Source of the DNA: Sialis fuliginosa
Lineage: Eukaryota; Arthropoda; Insecta; Megaloptera; Sialidae
NCBI GenBank assembly: GCA_961205875.1
Contig: OY540816.1
Span: 7,822,701-7,886,700, forward strand
Direction of reading: 5' to 3'
Length of the DNA stretch: 64,000 bases
The notes below the pieces were generated by a model. It had not been told where the DNA came from, did no database searches, and saw nothing but the letters and a program-made list of their open reading frames with translations. Shown piece after piece: positions 55,162 to 64,000 of this stretch. Both the position numbers and the translations under genes were made by a program. Within the stretch, counting starts at the first letter, position 1, and each line of letters starts with the position of its first letter.

Positions 55162-55777
55162 TTTACATGTCAACTGTAATACTCTTCTTACTGGTACAAA
55201 AAATATAAAATATCTATAATTAGAATATCTTTCACTAAAATGAGATCTCGAAAAGTTTTTTGAACAAAACTGTTTGATCTAATATTATTTTTTACGATGG
55301 GCAATAAATTTCTTAACATAAAGAATTTCATTATTTACAACATTCATTCTGACACTGAATATAAATTACGTCATCATAATTTCAGTATAATTACTTTAGA
55401 ATATAAATCAGAGCATGTAATTCTGATGGTCTTACAGTGTCAAGGAATATGTGAAAGATAACCCACTCTGAACGTAATAAAAATAGAACTAATAACGTTT
55501 TTTTAGTGAAACCCAACTCTATTCACATGCGTTTGATTTATTTCTTTTAAGGCGTTTTATAAGATGCTACCCTGATATACGAATGTAGTTTTAAAATAAT
55601 CATGGGTTTGATTCGAATAATTAGTGTTCTCAAAAATTTTTGAAAAAGGGAGATTTGAGGTCAGTGGATTGAAAAAGAATACAAAACAAATATAATTCAA
55701 TAAATCACGATGGTGTTTTTCAGGGTTGCTCCTATTGATTTACTCTCATATTGACAAGAGTAAACTCTACTTTAAGG
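55162..55777. other. No feature recognised
   Basis: AT-rich spacer. Confidence 0.5.
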
Positions 55778-56116
55778 CAGTGGCGTAGCAAGCATAATTA
55801 GCGCCCAGGGCACGATTTCTTTTTGGAGCCCCCGAAAATAATAAAATAATAACAATTTTATAATAAATCTGAATTGACTAAAAAAAAAAGAAAAAAAAGG
55901 TCTTCAGTTTTTATTTTACCTAATCTTATTTATTTTCAAAATTTACACGACCAAAAAAAAAGATCTTCAGTTGCATATTCTGGCCTATGGCTCTTCGTAA
56001 ATTGGGTTTATGCTATGCGGTTCAAAAGGTTGGTCTTAAGGACCATTTGGCGCCCTTCTATAAGTGGCGCCCGGGGCATGATAGACCCCCTTGCCCCCCC
56101 CCCCTCTATGCCACTG
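55778..56116. mobile_element. hAT MITE (339 bp), TSD CTTTAAGG
   Basis: CAGTGGCGTAGCAAGCAT and CTATGCCACTG ends, perfect 8-bp duplication CTTTAAGG (55770-55777, 56117-56124). GCGCCC/GGGGCA blocks near both ends are inverted. Confidence 0.93.
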
Positions 56117-56221
56117 CTTTAAGGCAGTATTGCGGTGTGATGCCTAAAATTTAAAAACTTATTTCAGGATTTTCTTTTTGTAACAAAATAAAGTATAATC
56201 TTTTCAATCTTTTTATATATT

Positions 56222-56275
56222 GTTTCCTCGCAATATCGAAGATATGAGAAGCTTTGTGATCGTTTTAGAATGAAA
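56222..56275 (+). repeat. Isolated family A terminus (~54 bp)
   Basis: TTTCCTCGCAATATCGAAG, then AGAAGCTTTGTGATCG and TTTTAGAATGA, is the first part of family A alone; the body does not follow. Confidence 0.75.
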
Positions 56276-56467
56276 CAAATTCAGTCGTTATCACAGTGTC
56301 ATGAAGATAAGATTCATTAATTTTAAAAAGTGCTCAAAGTTAAAATCTAAAACTGTTTTTGATTATTTCTGCCCTTTAACGCTGTAATTCACGTTAAGAT
56401 ATACAGGCCCTGTGGTAGCGAGATAGATATAGGTTAATAAATTAAGTGTAATGTATAAGTGTTAATA

Positions 56468-56845
56468 GTCGATTACATTGAGCGAGTTGGCTTGTTAGCT
56501 TGTAAGATAGTGATGATGACACACAAAACTTCCACTCGCTCAGTAGCCAACTAGCTAGCGAGTAAACCACGTGTTGTGAATACATTTTATAGACACTGAA
56601 ACCAGGAATCACCGAGATACTAGCAGCTAGCGAACTATGATAACTCACGGCTAGTTTACAAGCTAAGAAGCTAACAAGCTAACAAGCCTACAAGCCAGCG
56701 AGTAAATTAGCCCGGCTTTCAACTTTTGTAGCAGATTGTTTACAAGCAGCTTGTTAGCTAGTGAACATGATTACACTGAGCGAGTTTACAAGCAGCTTGT
56801 AAAAAAGCTGGTTTGTAGCTTGTAAACTCGCTCAATGTAATCGAC
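56468..56845. mobile_element. Foldback MITE rich in AAGCTAACAAG motifs
   Basis: GTCGATTACATTGAGCGAGT / ACTCGCTCAATGTAATCGAC ends. The interior is crowded with AAGCTAACAAGC/GCTTGTTAGCTT words on both strands, including a run AAGCTAACAAGCTAACAAGC. No target duplication could be fixed. An unpaired CGCTCAATGTAAG sits at 56910. Confidence 0.8.
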
Positions 56846-58010
56846 GTTTTATTGAAAAATTTTGTTATTGTGTAATTAGTAAGTTAATGTTTAGTGTAGT
56901 TATTGTAAAACGCTCAATGTAAGTGAAATTTGATAGAAGAATTATTATTTATAAATATATTCTTATAACTATTTCTATTTCAATGTACGTTTATGGTTCC
57001 TGAGGTCTGTTCCAACCTTCCAATTAAAGGAAAATTGAACCTACAGTTTAATTTATTTAGCAAAACGTTACAATGTCTACAATATTCTGCACAATCTAAA
57101 AGGAAAAATAACTATAATATACTCGTATAACATTTTGAATAAAATATAATTGTTATTATATTTCATTCTGCGAGGAATTATGTATATTATCTAATTTTAT
57201 TTTTCTCAATTCAACTTCAGACTTATAAAAATATGCTTTGGAAAAACGAGTTTTCAACACAAATAAGATACATTTTTTTTTCAAAGTTCAAAGAAAAATA
57301 TTTAAATCTTATACAGCGATATAGGTACTGGTACGTATTATTGAATCATATCTGGTGTGTGTGTTTCTCCATAACTTAAAATGCAAATGGTGTCTTCAAT
57401 AAATACATATAAGAAAAATTTTGTTAAATTTTCTCCAAACTTTGTCTTCTATACTCTCGTACGAGTATAACGATTTGCATTGCAAATTTCAATCTATTTT
57501 TTCCGATATCTAGTTAATATATTCGTACGTTTCACTAAAAGTTTATGTATTATGTTGCAGTCCTGAAAGGATTTATTTCTTTTTTTATTATTTTATATAT
57601 TTATGAGTATCATTCTGTTTAATTGTAATAAATTTTAGAGTTTAACAGTAGCAGCTTATGACATGAATAATAGGTGGCTCTTTTGAGTATATTAATTATA
57701 CTGGAGTTTATGAAACATACCGTTTAAAGGTATTAAACATAAAATTAACGTACTTAATTGAAGATACCTAGTACTAAGTACATAGAGAGAAAAATCATGA
57801 TCATTTTTATACAGAAAATCTTAGAAAAATTACTATGCTTTCTTATAATGCGTGCGCGATCGACGATAAAAGTAAAAAATATTTATACGTCCATATAAAA
57901 ATTATTAAAGTAAGAAGTAAAATGCCATTTAAATGTTAATATTATTTATTAGTTTTTTTGAAGTACTCACTCAGATAAAGCTCGGGCGATGAGTCCGGGC
58001 CATCAGCTTG
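56846..58010. other. No feature recognised
   Basis: AT-rich; nothing coding. GC-richer only at 57975-58008, next to the tandem array. Confidence 0.45.
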
Positions 58011-58400
58011 TAGGGATTTAATAGATAGGGCCCACGAAAAATACGCACAAAAAAATCACGTAACAACCGTTTGAATGAGACGGTTACTTATAGTAGACCC
58101 CAATTAATGATGTTTTGGATATACGGCAGAAATTTTTGCGTAGGGATTTAATTACAGGGCCCCCTCAAAATTTCGACCCAAAAAATTAGAAAACAACCGG
58201 ACCAGACCTGGTGAAAAATGTTTATTTGGACGTATACTTACATAAAAACATAATGGCAGATTTTTTTATGTAGGGACTTCGGTGCTATAAGACCTACAAA
58301 TGGCCAGAATTGGGTCCAAATCTTAAAAATGCTGTAAAATCTAAAATACCGAATGAAAATTTCTGCCGCGCGGTGTATACCTTTGTTATGAACTAAAAGA
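58011..58400 (+). repeat. Diverged 130-bp tandem array, three units
   Basis: TAGGGATTTA (58011), TAGGGATTTA (58141) and TAGGGACTTC (58271) start units exactly 130 bp apart. Units 1 and 2 share AGGGCCC, AAAAATT/ACGACC-like and ACAACCG blocks at the same offsets, and both end with GGCAGA.TTTTT.G. Unit 3 is more diverged. Confidence 0.7.
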
Positions 58401-58753
58401 TGCATTTTTCTGTCTTTTAAGTCCTCTGGGGGTCAAATTTAGTATATGTGGTCACAATCGATTCGTCTGAGTGTCCTGAACATATGTATATCAATGATAA
58501 AAATGTATCATTATTGCTTTAGATTTTGTGATAAATTGAAAAAACGGTTGGAAATGGGGTTTTCACCCTTAAACCTCATTTTTAAGGGTGTTGCACCACT
58601 TTTCGCTTGTCCGGGTTATTTTTTTCGAATTATCCGGTTCAAAATCTATAAGAATCAATCATAAAATTGCTTGCCCTCTAAATTTTCCTTTTTCTCACTT
58701 TTCACTGCTTCCTTGACTGGGCTATATCTAGTTTTTAAAGAATTATTTCAATA
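58401..58753. other. No feature recognised
   Basis: A 72-codon frame at 58446-58664 has no recognised domain. Confidence 0.4.
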
Positions 58754-59455
58754 ATATCGGTATGAAGAACCATACATTACTGTTCATTCTATCTTTTTAA
58801 ATAATTTATAATATATGAGAAATTTCAATGCGATTTGTCAAAAATAAAACTCACCTTTGTGTTTCTTGTCCTAATATCAAAAACATTATAATACACCAAA
58901 TAATACACATTCGTAGAATTATATAATAATAATAATTTGACAATTTGAATTTAGTTCCATTTGCGTCCAAGGCAACATGAATTAGTAACGCATTAATTAG
59001 TATTTAAAATTCAAATTTTTAGGGCGGTTTTCACCTCTTTAATAGCTGTTTAGGTACGTACAAAAAATAAATGTCCTTTAGGTTCAATTGAACTGCAAAT
59101 GTACCAAGTCTTATCAAAATTAGTGAAATAATACTCGCAACATTCACGTTTTAGATGATAATAGTAACAAAATTTCGAAATTTCCAAAACCCCTAATCTG
59201 ATTAGCACCAAAATCAATATAGGTCTGGAGTACTCACTAAGACAAACATTTTCCCTAAAAATTATTCAAATCGGTACATTTTTACAGTAGTTATCGTGAA
59301 CGAAAAAAATTCTACATCCAGACACACACGCATAGCCGCCATGCGAAAAACAACTTTTCTTTACATTTAGTTAGTACAATCAAAATCTGTCATTATCTCG
59401 GACACCATTTTTCGACGGTATTACAACACTTCCATTTCCTTCGGAACATGGAAGT
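58754..59455 (-). mobile_element. Repeat family C, copy 3 (reversed)
   Basis: Begins with the reversed 3' end (ATCGGTATG.AGAACCATACAT) and finishes with the reversed 5' end (TTCGGAACATGGAAGT). Somewhat more diverged than the other copies. Confidence 0.85.
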
Positions 59456-59589
59456 AAAAATGTATACGATTGTTTAAAAGAGGGTTTTTACTTCCATGTT
59501 CTGAAAGAAATGGAAGTATTGTAATACCATCGAAAAATCGTGTCCGAGAAAATGACAAATTCTGATTGTACTAACTTCAAAACTTAAAA

Positions 59590-60382
59590 ATATCGTTATG
59601 GAGAACCATACATGACTTCCATGTTCTTTCTATCTTTTTAAATATACATTTTTTAAATATTTTATTTATATAACCTACTACTATGAATATACATATCGCA
59701 ATACATTAAAAAAAACATATATACTTACAACGGTTACAGCTCTTTTTGCCATTTGTATATAAATATTAGTTTTCTAATGTCAAAAACATAATTCACATTC
59801 GAAGAAAAACTAATTTGACAATTTGAATTTAGTTGCATTTGTTTCCAAGGCAACATGAATTAATGACATATTAGTATTTAAAATTAAAATTTTAAGTGTG
59901 TTTTTAACCCCTTTAATGGCTGTTTAGGCACATACAAATAATAAATGTCTTTTAGATTCAATTGAACTGCAAATGTACCAAATCTTATCAAAATTAGTGA
60001 GATAATACTCGCAATATTCACTTTTTAGACGAAAAAAGTTACAAAATTTCCAATATTTCCAAAACCCCTAATCCGATTAGCACCAAAATCAATAGGTCTG
60101 GAGTACTCACTGAGACAAACATTATCCCCAAAAATAATTCAGATCCGTGCATTTTTACAGTAGTTATCGTGAACGAAAGAAAATTCTACATCCGCACAGA
60201 CACACAGACACACAGACACACGGACACACAGACACATAGACACACAGACACACGCACAGCCGCCATGCGGAAATTAACTTTTCTTTAAGTTTTGAAGTTA
60301 GTACAATTAGAATTTGTCATTTTCTCGGACACTATTTTTCGATGGTATTACAATACTTCCATTTCTTTCAGAACATGGAAGT
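59590..60382 (-). mobile_element. Repeat family C, copy 5 (nested, reversed)
   Basis: From TATCGTTATGGAGAACC to CAGAACATGGAAGT. It contains a CACAGACACA-type minisatellite at 60195-60255, an expansion of the GTGTGTCTGTGTG stretch found in other copies. Confidence 0.82.
60195..60255. repeat. (CACAGACA)n minisatellite
   Basis: Repeats of CACAGACA with one CACGGACA and one CATAGACA variant, about 60 bp. Confidence 0.9.
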
Positions 60383-60960
60383 AAAAAAGTTAATTTCCGC
60401 ATGGCGGCTGTGCGTGTGTCTGTCTCAGTAAGTACTCCAGACCTATTGATTTTGGTGCTAATCGGATTAGGGATTTTGGAAATATTCGAAATTTTGTAAC
60501 TTTTTTCGTCTAAAAAGTGAATATTGCGAGTATTATCTCACTAATTTTGATAAGATTTCGTACATTTGCAGTTCAATTGAATCTAAGGGACATTTATTAT
60601 TTGTACGTGCCTAATCAGCCATTAAAGGGGTGAAAAACACACTAAAAATTTGAATTTTAAATACTAATATGTCATTAATTCATGTTTCCTTGGAAACAAA
60701 TGCAACTAAATTGAAATTGTCAAATTAGTTTTTCTACGAATGTGAATTATGTTTTTGACATTAGAAAACTAATATTTATATACAAATGGCAAAAAGAGCT
60801 GTAACCGTTTTAAGTATATATGTTTTTTTAATGTATTACGATATGTATATTCATAGTAGTAGGTTATATAAATAAAATATTTAAAAAAATGTATATTTAA
60901 AAATTATTTAAAAAGATAGAAAGAACATGGAAGTCATGTATGGTTCTCCATACCGATATT

Positions 60961-61229
60961 TATATTTATTGTCTATTGACAGTAAAGTAAGCTTACAAAT
61001 AATTTTTGTTAGTAGGTAGATTGCTTCCGTTCAAACAAACAGGTTTTTCATTCATTTTTTAAATCAAATATTATATGACCTTAGGGTCTTTTCATGTGAA
61101 TCAAAAATGTGGAAACTATTTCTATAATAAATATGACTTTATGAAGAATAAAGTAAATAAGTATTGAAGTGCACACAGAGCATTATTAAAATATAACAAC
61201 GAGAAGAAAAGTTAATAATAATTTGTTTG
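60961..61229. other. No feature recognised
   Basis: AT-rich spacer. Confidence 0.5.
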
Positions 61230-61530
61230 AAAGATTGCAACCCCATCGTGGTTTCTTTATTAAATCTGTCTTTAACCGCATTCGCAGAACGGCGCACGCG
61301 AGATGATTTGACCCTCGTTATATTTTATTCATGTATAAATCCAGATAAGGCCACAACAATGCGCCGTGGCAGCGCTACCTGTCTGCGCGAGCGACAGAAA
61401 CGTGCCCCGCGCTGGGAGGGGTTCAACTTCATAATCCCTTTACGTCTGCCGGCGGGATTTCACTCAGACAACTGTCAGTGCGTGAACACTGACAGGAAGA
61501 TCGCCTGTATTATGCCTGCACCGCATTAAG
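61230..61530. other. GC-rich single-copy segment, possible exon or regulatory region
   Basis: The GC-richest non-repeat stretch of the right half. A plus-strand frame is open for 100 codons (61227-61529) and includes GCAGAACGGCGCACGCG after a TTCGCAG that could be an acceptor, but the encoded residues match no family I know. A perfect hairpin CTGTCAGTG-CGTGAA-CACTGACAG lies at 61471-61494. It could hold an upstream exon of the minus-strand gene or an unrelated exon. Undecided. Confidence 0.35.
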
Positions 61531-62000
61531 TCGTGGTTTGTCTTTCAGCTCAATTCTCTAATATTAGTTATTTCACTGTATATGTATACTTATGTCGGAC
61601 GGTTTAGTGTTTTTATGGATTTATATTTCATTTAGAAGCAACTTATATACAACTACTTATACTCTATTTCATTCATTTATAGGTGAGCGGATTATCCAGT
61701 CCAGCTCGATTAGAAATGACACTAACCGACCAATCGACGTTCTAGTGGCTAAAAATGATTTTATTAAATTATTTATATTTTTCTGAAAAAAAAACATCTA
61801 TATACATGAAATTTTTTTATGCGGTCCTTCAAAAGCTACACACATTTTTTGTTTAATAAATCTAAATCTGCATTAAAAAATCTGAAAAAATTATGTAAGC
61901 TTAATTGAATTAAAATGAACATTTTTTGTCTCATAAACTTTTTTTTTAAATCAATAGTTTTGAAGACAAAAAATATTTTAACTTTAAAAATAGCGAAAAT
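61531..62000. other. No feature recognised
   Basis: AT-rich; the frame at 61592-61786 is uninformative. Confidence 0.45.
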
Positions 62001-62330
62001 CCCCTATAGTATTTTTTCTACCGGATCGAATGAAACTAAATACAACCCTCTATATATGATAGGGGATGAAATATTAAATAATCCTTTTTTTTGCTTTTTA
62101 TTCATTATACAAAATCGTAAATATCTCGATTGCTATGAGAGATAGGGGGTTCTTTTTCCACCCTAAAAACCTCTGCCCTCGTAGTATTTTTCTTGCCGGA
62201 TTGAATAAAACTAACTCCATACGTGACAGGAAGATGAAATAAAATAATTTTTTTACCATACAAACTTTAAAACCTCTTTTACCTCCGTAGGGGTTACATT
62301 TCAAAAACTTCCTTTCTTAGTGGGTGCTTA
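62001..62330. repeat. Diverged tandem repeat, ~175-bp spacing
   Basis: CCCTATAGTATTTTTTCTAC, CGGATCGAATGAAACTAA (62002) and GCCCTCGTAGTATTTTTCTT, GCCGGATTGAATAAAACTAA (62175) are diverged copies about 175 bp apart. The second is followed by the RTE-like tail. Confidence 0.55.
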
Positions 62331-62460
62331 CATCATAAAAGGAAGACACTCCTGAAATTTCATGTTTCTAGGTCCAGGGGTTTCGGCTCGGCGATGATAA
62401 ATCAGTCAGGACATGTTGTTACATGTATATACATACATAGATGATTTATATATAAGACCA
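62331..62460 (+). mobile_element. RTE-like 3' tail
   Basis: CTGAAATTTCATGTTTCTAG, GTCCAGGGGTTTCGGC and GATAAATCAGTCAGGACA, followed by TATATATAAGA, is a frequent 3' end of insect RTE-derived elements. Confidence 0.6.
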
Positions 62461-62568
62461 TATTAATGCTGGGCTTATATTATTTAACTGATAATAACGA
62501 TCATTTTCCTAATATTAAAGACAGTTAACTATATGTATACTACGTGAATAAGAAACTGATATAATCTT

Positions 62569-62699
62569 AGACAAGGAAAGATAAAAGACTCATAACACAC
62601 TACTTAGCGTTGTTACCATATCGCTCCACGAGTCATTGGTATATCATTCGAATATTAAAATAAATATCAATTGTTTTGAATTATAAAATTAATTAATAA
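62569..62699 (-). repeat. Dispersed repeat X, copy 2
   Basis: Reverse-complement partner of 946-1077 (AGACAAGGAAAGATAAA, TAGCGTTGTTACCATAT, CGAGTCATTG, AATATCAATTGTTTTG). Confidence 0.75.
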
Positions 62700-62984
62700 T
62701 ACATGTTTTATATTGCATTCAAAACTATTTTAGTAATAAATGATTTATACAGAAATGACTGTTTTCAACCATCTTACAGAACAAATTCAATTGTAATTTA
62801 AAGCTTATTTACATATTATAAATTTTCGACTGACGCCTCTGATATATTTTCATGGAAACGACATATGGTACAAGATTGTCGACATAAGTTTTGGTCAGTT
62901 TTGGTAACAGTTTTATATGGTTGTTATGTATCCATAGTCTTTCCTAATCTAAGGACATAATACTCATCAGGTCCGGCCTTAGGC
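62700..62984. other. No feature recognised
   Basis: AT-rich spacer. Confidence 0.45.
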
Positions 62985-63055
62985 GGCTATTACACTATCA
63001 AAGAAATGTGTTAAAATGTCTTTGATCAAAGAAATATGACAGTGTAATAAGTCAA
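62985..63055. repeat. Inverted repeat, MITE end-like
   Basis: GGCTATTACACTATCAAAGAAAT faces GATCAAAGAAATATGACAGTGTAATAAG. The outer TATTACACTRTC pair forms a hairpin. Possibly the left end of a short DNA element that continues to about 63180 (GACAGTTACAG). Confidence 0.5.
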
Positions 63056-63189
63056 CTTTTATAATATTTACCTTCATAATATTTCTATGATCATAGTTAA
63101 TGACAGTCTCTTATATTTGATCAAAGTTTTTTGACAGATAAATCAAAATGGCGACTGCCAAGTTATCACTGACAGTTACAGTTATTATA

Positions 63190-63600
63190 TTAATCTACTA
63201 TATATTATAACGAAGTGCCCTGACTGACTGACTGACTGATAATCATTTTTTTGACCATTTCCACTCATCGGAGAAACTTGAAATTTGGTATATACATTCC
63301 TTGGGGGTAAAAAATAACAACTAGTGGGCCTTTTTTGAAAAAGTTTATAAATGGGGTAACAAGGGGCCCCCAATTTTTCAAAAAAAAAGTTAGAATTTTT
63401 TTATTATTTTTTTTATATTCCTTGGGCGATATAATGTAAGGTTCAAATTTCAGATTTAAAAAAAAAAGAAAAAAAAAGGAAAAAAAAAGTTTTGATGTAA
63501 AAAAGTATCAAAACGAAAACCGATATTAGATTTTTTTAATTTTTTTCAAATACTTTGGTTAATTGACAACCATAAACCCGTGTCTGATTTTTGAAAAAGA
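63190..63600 (+). mobile_element. RTE-related sequence starting with (GACT)n
   Basis: ATTATAACGAAGTGCCCTGA followed by GACTGACTGACTGA, then GAGAAACTTGAAATTTGGTA and TATACATTCCTTGGGGGTA. This order, with the tetranucleotide run and the AAATTTGGTA block, resembles the RTE-derived tails in reverse. Poly(A)-rich interior. The end is not defined. Confidence 0.45.
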
Positions 63601-64000
63601 TATGTTAAAGAGGAGAAAATAAACAAAATACGTTTACATATAATGCGCTTTAAACATTTACTAAATTAATTGCAAATGTCGTAACTATGGATACATTATA
63701 TTTTATTGATTATTTTAAAAAAATTTAAATGTCAGTGGCCATTTAAAATTTTGAAGTGAACAATAAAATATAACAAAAAAGAAATATAAAGAACATAACG
63801 AATGAAAAAATATGCACAACTCTAATGTAATATATAATTAAAATTTTCATAAATAAATTTGACAAAAAAATTGAAGACAAACAATTACAGCATTCGGACA
63901 CTATTCGACCAACATTCGGCGATAGATATGTGTTCCCGGTACAAATAAAAATTAAGTATATAATGACATTTTTTTAATCTTAAGTCATTGAATTATCAAT
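63601..64000. other. No feature recognised
   Basis: AT-rich to the window end. Confidence 0.5.

Larger units (their letters stand above)
59490..60960 (+). mobile_element. Repeat family C, copy 4, split by a reversed copy 5
   Basis: Forward sequence runs from ACTTCCATGTTCTG to CTAACTTCAAAACTTAAA (59490-59588). It resumes at about 60383 with GTTAATTTCCGCATGGCGGC and ends at 60960 with GGTTCTCCATACCG. The middle is a reversed complete copy (59590-60382). A self-insertion of one family member into another explains this. Confidence 0.8.

Noticed and set aside
57985-58060. Possible hammerhead ribozyme (CGATGAGTCCGGGCC ... GGGCCCACGAAAA).
   Set aside because: A stem and a GAAA follow GATGAG, but the invariant CTGATGA core is not intact, the helix closing the junction is absent, and the repeat unit at 58141 does not preserve it.
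1-64000. CRISPR arrays, tRNA/rRNA genes, bacterial operons or prophage.
   Set aside because: No regularly spaced short repeats with unique spacers, no cloverleaf or rRNA sequence noticed by eye, and composition and introns are those of an insect nuclear genome. A tRNAscan or Rfam search could still find a weak tRNA-like SINE.

Overview
This is an AT-rich piece of an insect nuclear genome. It shows no bacterial or organellar gene organisation. I recognise two spliced exons and a dense bed of transposable-element relics: hAT, Tc1/mariner, pogo-like, piggyBac-like, copia, RTE and other LINE fragments, and a probable Crypton-like piece. The dispersed repeats resemble those of moths and butterflies, but the order is a guess. 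No rRNA, tRNA, CRISPR array or bacterial-type operon was seen.

Host gene. Two minus-strand exons appear to belong to one gene. The exon at 25809-25947 carries 5' UTR, the start codon and a signal peptide. The exon at 8199-8340 encodes the start of a conserved cysteine/tryptophan-rich domain. Their splice phases match exactly (phase 1 to phase 1) and they are separated by an intron of about 17.5 kb. The last exons should lie left of position 1 and the first exon right of 25947. Much or all of the window is therefore probably intron of this gene.

Layout. 1-8.2 kb: hAT MITE, a large foldback with a nested LINE tail, a Tc1-type MITE, repeat families A and D. 8.2-25.9 kb (intron): families A, B and C, a TTAA-flanked element, two hAT MITEs, foldbacks, and a pogo-like element with a broken PHD finger. 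25.9-40 kb: tandem duplications, foldbacks, a second PHD-bearing pogo-like element, a copia relic with gag, RTE fragments and a Crypton-like element. 40-56 kb: more A and B copies, several hATs with perfect target duplications, a TTAA foldback, a mariner split by two hAT insertions, a 1.4-kb hAT, a LINE RT relic abutting a deleted Tc1. 56-64 kb: a 130-bp tandem array, a self-nested cluster of family C, a GC-rich segment and RTE-like tails.

Families named here. A: ends GCTTCCTCG and CGAGGAAGC. B: starts near AAAACGGCCAAGTGCGTG, internally duplicated. C: starts ACTTCCATGTTC, ends with a GTATGG-TTCT-CCATAC hairpin. D: termini AGGTACTGGCACCAG, flanked by TA. E (Tc1-type MITE): termini CAGTCRCCTGCA, flanked by TA. 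None of the transposon proteins is intact. The elements matter mainly as nested insertions that give a relative order of events.
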